Source of the DNA: Roseiarcus sp963809245
GTDB lineage: Bacteria; Pseudomonadota; Alphaproteobacteria; Rhizobiales; Beijerinckiaceae
Length of the DNA: 64,000 nucleotides
Assembly: GCA_963809245.1 (NCBI GenBank)
Contig: CAWEIU010000002.1
Coordinates: forward strand, 248,001 to 312,000
Direction of reading: 5' to 3'
The position numbers and the translations under genes were made by a program. Shown piece by piece: positions 61,875 through 64,000 of the stretch. The notes under the pieces are model-generated. The model was not told where the DNA came from. It made no database searches and worked only from the letters and a program-made list of their open reading frames with translations. Numbering within the stretch: the stretch's first letter is position 1; every line of letters starts with the position of its first letter.

Positions 61875-62888
61875 TTACGCCGCGGCGAGCAACCCGCGAG
61901 CCTGATCGATCCAGTGGTCCCGGGTGATGCGGCCATTGAACCTGAGGTCGGCGTCGAGCTGCTCGGCCTCTTCGGGGGTCATCGCGGCGACCTGCCAATA
62001 GTGGAACACGCCATGTTCGTTCAGCTTCTTGACGATCTGCGGACCAACGCCGGTCAGCTTGGCGAGATCGTCGGGCGCGCCGCGCGGAGCGGCGAGCAAC
62101 TCGAAGCGATCGGTCGTGGAAGCCTCGACGACCTCGGCGGTCTCGGGGAGGGCCTCGACCGGCGCCTCGGCTTCGCCGATGTCGACGCCCGCTGAACCCT
62201 GGCTGCGGGAAATGCCGTCGATCGCCGCCCGCGCCATCAGGTCGCAATAGAGCAGGATCGCGCGGCTGGCGTCGTCGTTGGCCGGGATCGGGAAGGCGAC
62301 GCCGTCCGGATCGGAATTGGTGTCGAGGATCGCGATGACGGGGATCTTGAGGCGGTTGGCCTCCTTGATCGCCAGCGCTTCCTTGTTCGTGTCGATGACG
62401 AAGACGATGTCGGGCACGCCGCCCATCTCCTTGATGCCGCCGAGCGCCTTCTCGAGCTTCTCGCGCTCGCGCGACAGCATCAGGCGTTCCTTCTTGGTGA
62501 GGCCCTTGGCGCCTTCGCCGAGCATCTCGTCGAGCTTGCGCAGCCGCGCGATCGAAGCGGAGATGGTCTTCCAGTTGGTGAGCATGCCGCCCAGCCAGCG
62601 GGAGTTGACGAAGTACTGCGCCGAGCGGCGAGCGGCCTCGGCGATCTCCGTCGCCGCCTGACGCTTGGTGCCGACGAACAGAACGCGGCCGCCCTTGGCG
62701 ACCGTGTCCGAGACGACCTTCAGCGCCTGGTGCAGCAGCGGCACGGTCTGCGCGAGATCGATGATGTGGATGGAGTTGCGCACGCCGTAGATGTACGGCG
62801 ACATCTTCGGGTTCCAGCGATGCGACTGATGGCCGAAATGCGCTCCCGATTCGAGGAGCTGGCGCATGGTGAAGTCAGGCAGAGACAC
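61875..62888 (-). CDS. rpsB: 30S ribosomal protein S2 with C-terminal extension
   Basis: A 337-residue small-subunit protein, about 95 longer than the E. coli protein. The core has MRQLLESGAHFGHQSHRWNPKM, IYGVRNSIHIIDLAQTV, SRWLGGMLTNWKTI and IPVIAILDTNSDPDGV. After an acidic linker, a helix-hairpin-helix-like end follows: DLAKLTGVGPQIVKKLNEHG and TPEEAEQLDADLRFNGRI. This extension is common in alphaproteobacteria. GTG start at 62888 with GAAAGGAT before it. Confidence 0.96.
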   Translation of the reverse strand: MSLPDFTMRQLLESGAHFGHQSHRWNPKMSPYIYGVRNSIHIIDLAQTVPLLHQALKVVSDTVAKGGRVLFVGTKRQAATEIAEAARRSAQYFVNSRWLGGMLTNWKTISASIARLRKLDEMLGEGAKGLTKKERLMLSREREKLEKALGGIKEMGGVPDIVFVIDTNKEALAIKEANRLKIPVIAILDTNSDPDGVAFPIPANDDASRAILLYCDLMARAAIDGISRSQGSAGVDIGEAEAPVEALPETAEVVEASTTDRFELLAAPRGAPDDLAKLTGVGPQIVKKLNEHGVFHYWQVAAMTPEEAEQLDADLRFNGRITRDHWIDQARGLLAAA

Positions 62889-63001
62889 TGCGTATCCTTT
62901 CCGGTTAAGCCTCGGCGGATCGATGAGGCGGAGATGTCTCCGCCACCGGAGCGAGCCCTTGGACCAGGGAGCGCAAAAAATCCGCCTGTGGAATGGCCGC
63001 G

Positions 63002-63030
63002 CATATAGAGGAGGGCGGAGCGAAAGGCAA
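63002..63030 (-). promoter_or_regulatory. rpsB promoter
   Basis: Minus strand: TTGCCT (63030-63025), exactly 17 bases, TATATG (63007-63002), 114 bases before the rpsB start. The leader of roughly 110 bases would have room for feedback by S2, but I see no definite structure. Confidence 0.7.
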
Positions 63031-63142
63031 GCGCCGCGCAGCGCCGCCGCGAGATCCGGGCGCCGTCGCCGATCCGCCGGCGGCGCTGTCGGAAAAAGGT
63101 GGTATAGTGACGGAGCTTGCAGAAGGACCGGCCGACGTCTGA

Positions 63143-64000
63143 GTGAGGCGGTGCTTGGCGTACTGGAATCGCGAATTTCAGAGAATCCGCTCGCCGATTT
63201 TGGGCTACGGCTTTTCGGTCGTGTCCGTCGCGATCGCCCTTGGCGTGGGGCTCGCATTGCAGCATTACCAGTTCCGCGACGTGGCGATGCCGGTGTTTAC
63301 TGTGGCCATTGCCTGCACCGCCTGGTATGCAGGAACATGGCCGTCAGTGATCGCGGTTTTATTGTCGTCAGCGGCCTTCGATTACTTCTTTACGGAGCCG
63401 CTTTACTCTCTCGACATTACTTTCGAGGAGACGCCCGACTATATCATTTTCGTCGCATGGGCGGGAATTGTCGCCTCGTTCAACGCTGTTCGACGCCGTA
63501 TCGAGGACAGTCTTCGTCAAGCCCGCGACGACCTTCAGGCCGAGGTGCAGCAGCGCAGGCTCCGAGAGGACGAAATTCGCAAACTCAATGACGAACTCGG
63601 CAGACGCGCCGCGGAACTTGAAGCGGCCAACAAGGAATTGGAATCGTTTGCCTATTCCGTCTCCCACGACCTGCGCGCGCCGCTTCGCCACATGGTCGGG
63701 TACTCGGAGCTGCTGCAACGACAGGCCTCATCTTCGCTCGACGAGAAGAGCCAGCGATTCCTGCGAACAATTCTCGATTCGGCAAAAAGAATGGGCAACC
63801 TGATTGACGATCTGCTGTCGTTTTCTAGGATCGGACGGGTCGAGGCCAAAAAGACCGAGGTGGACCTGGCGCAGCTCGTCAAGGAGGTCGTCGCGGAAGT
63901 CGAGCAGGACACGAAGGGTCGGGACATTGCCTGGAAGATTGGCGCGCTGCCGGTCTGCTACGGCGACCGTTCCATGCTGAGGCTGGTCGTAGTCAATCTC
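63143..64000 (+). CDS. DUF4118 sensor histidine kinase, 3' end outside window
   Basis: A membrane-bound two-component sensor, 286 residues visible. GTG 63143 follows an in-frame stop; TTG 63155 is an alternative start. The N-terminal KdpD-like DUF4118 region has several helices (LGYGFSVVSVAIALGVGLAL, TVAIACTAWYAGTWPSVIAV) and FDYFFTEPLYSLDI. A coiled coil of about residues 115-165 follows, then the HisKA domain with phospho-histidine 175 in SVSHDLRAPLRH. RMGNLIDDLLSFSRIGR ends the dimerisation helices. The ATPase domain begins at LRLVVVNL, at the window edge. GC content is lower than in the neighbours. A TATAGT stands at 63103-63108 without a matching -35. Confidence 0.93.
   Translation, partial: MRRCLAYWNREFQRIRSPILGYGFSVVSVAIALGVGLALQHYQFRDVAMPVFTVAIACTAWYAGTWPSVIAVLLSSAAFDYFFTEPLYSLDITFEETPDYIIFVAWAGIVASFNAVRRRIEDSLRQARDDLQAEVQQRRLREDEIRKLNDELGRRAAELEAANKELESFAYSVSHDLRAPLRHMVGYSELLQRQASSSLDEKSQRFLRTILDSAKRMGNLIDDLLSFSRIGRVEAKKTEVDLAQLVKEVVAEVEQDTKGRDIAWKIGALPVCYGDRSMLRLVVVNL

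Noticed and set aside
63103..63108. TATAGT as promoter of the histidine kinase
   Set aside because: No acceptable -35 at 16-18 bases upstream, so not listed as a promoter.

Overview
The window is GC-rich (roughly two thirds G+C) and densely coded, with many 4-base ATGA/GTGA gene overlaps. It looks like an alphaproteobacterial chromosome of the order Hyphomicrobiales (Rhizobiales). Signs of this are a short type 2 argC near rplM-rpsI, a ribosomal protein S2 with a long C-terminal extension, the gene run surE-pcm-nlpD next to serS and tatABC, DUF6481 and DUF815 proteins, and CATTGCGAG-type palindromic intergenic repeats. I cannot fix the genus; a Beijerinckiaceae/Methylocystaceae-like organism is a guess.

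Layout. 1-3822: the end of urocanate hydratase (histidine degradation), two small exported proteins and a methyltransferase. 3829-6836: a polar amino-acid ABC importer on the minus strand. 7132-9259: a small HTH protein, then a DeoR-type repressor divergent from a ribokinase, with a palindrome between them. 9460-11259: a DUF6481 protein and homoserine dehydrogenase, followed by a nested palindromic repeat. 11897-15160: a minus-strand periplasmic copper cluster (DUF2946, an unknown exported protein, CopC, PCu(A)C chaperone, CopD). 15414-19546: a TonB protein and the zinc module zur / znuACB, with a perfect Zur-type operator in the divergent promoter. 19638-30026: recJ, RidA and GDPD genes, tatABC, an EamA permease, serS, surE, pcm and an NlpD-like lipoprotein, closed by a clear terminator.

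30029-38430: a DUF815 ATPase, two exported proteins, an IscA/SufA-type Fe-S carrier, an RhlE-like helicase, a MHYT-GGDEF-EAL protein, a CoA-binding protein and an enoyl-CoA hydratase. 38576-44295: thioesterase, rplM, rpsI, an acyl-CoA synthetase, argC and queC. 44301-56591: a SIMPL-domain protein on the minus strand and the division/cell-wall (dcw) cluster mraZ-rsmH-ftsL-ftsI-murE-murF-mraY-murD-ftsW-murG. The dcw run stops after murG. 56625-59841: two MFS permeases and a GFA-family protein. 59957-62888: rpsB-tsf-pyrH on the minus strand. 63143-end: a DUF4118 sensor histidine kinase cut by the window edge.

How it works together. The zinc module is a self-contained feedback circuit. The copper cluster is a plausible periplasmic copper-handling unit. 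The Tat translocase is encoded in the same window as three proteins with twin-arginine-like leaders (1725, the ABC binding protein at 6836, and the DsrE protein at 31697). The dcw operon begins with a recognisable MraZ operator.

The most striking features are four broken reading frames in conserved genes (deoR, enoyl-CoA hydratase, thioesterase, murD). Each can be repaired by removing single extra bases, which suggests sequence error or recent mutation. I found no CRISPR array, tRNA, rRNA, transposase or prophage, and no system I can defend as new. The best leads for novelty are the unknown exported protein of the copper cluster and the metal-site makeup of the zinc importer.
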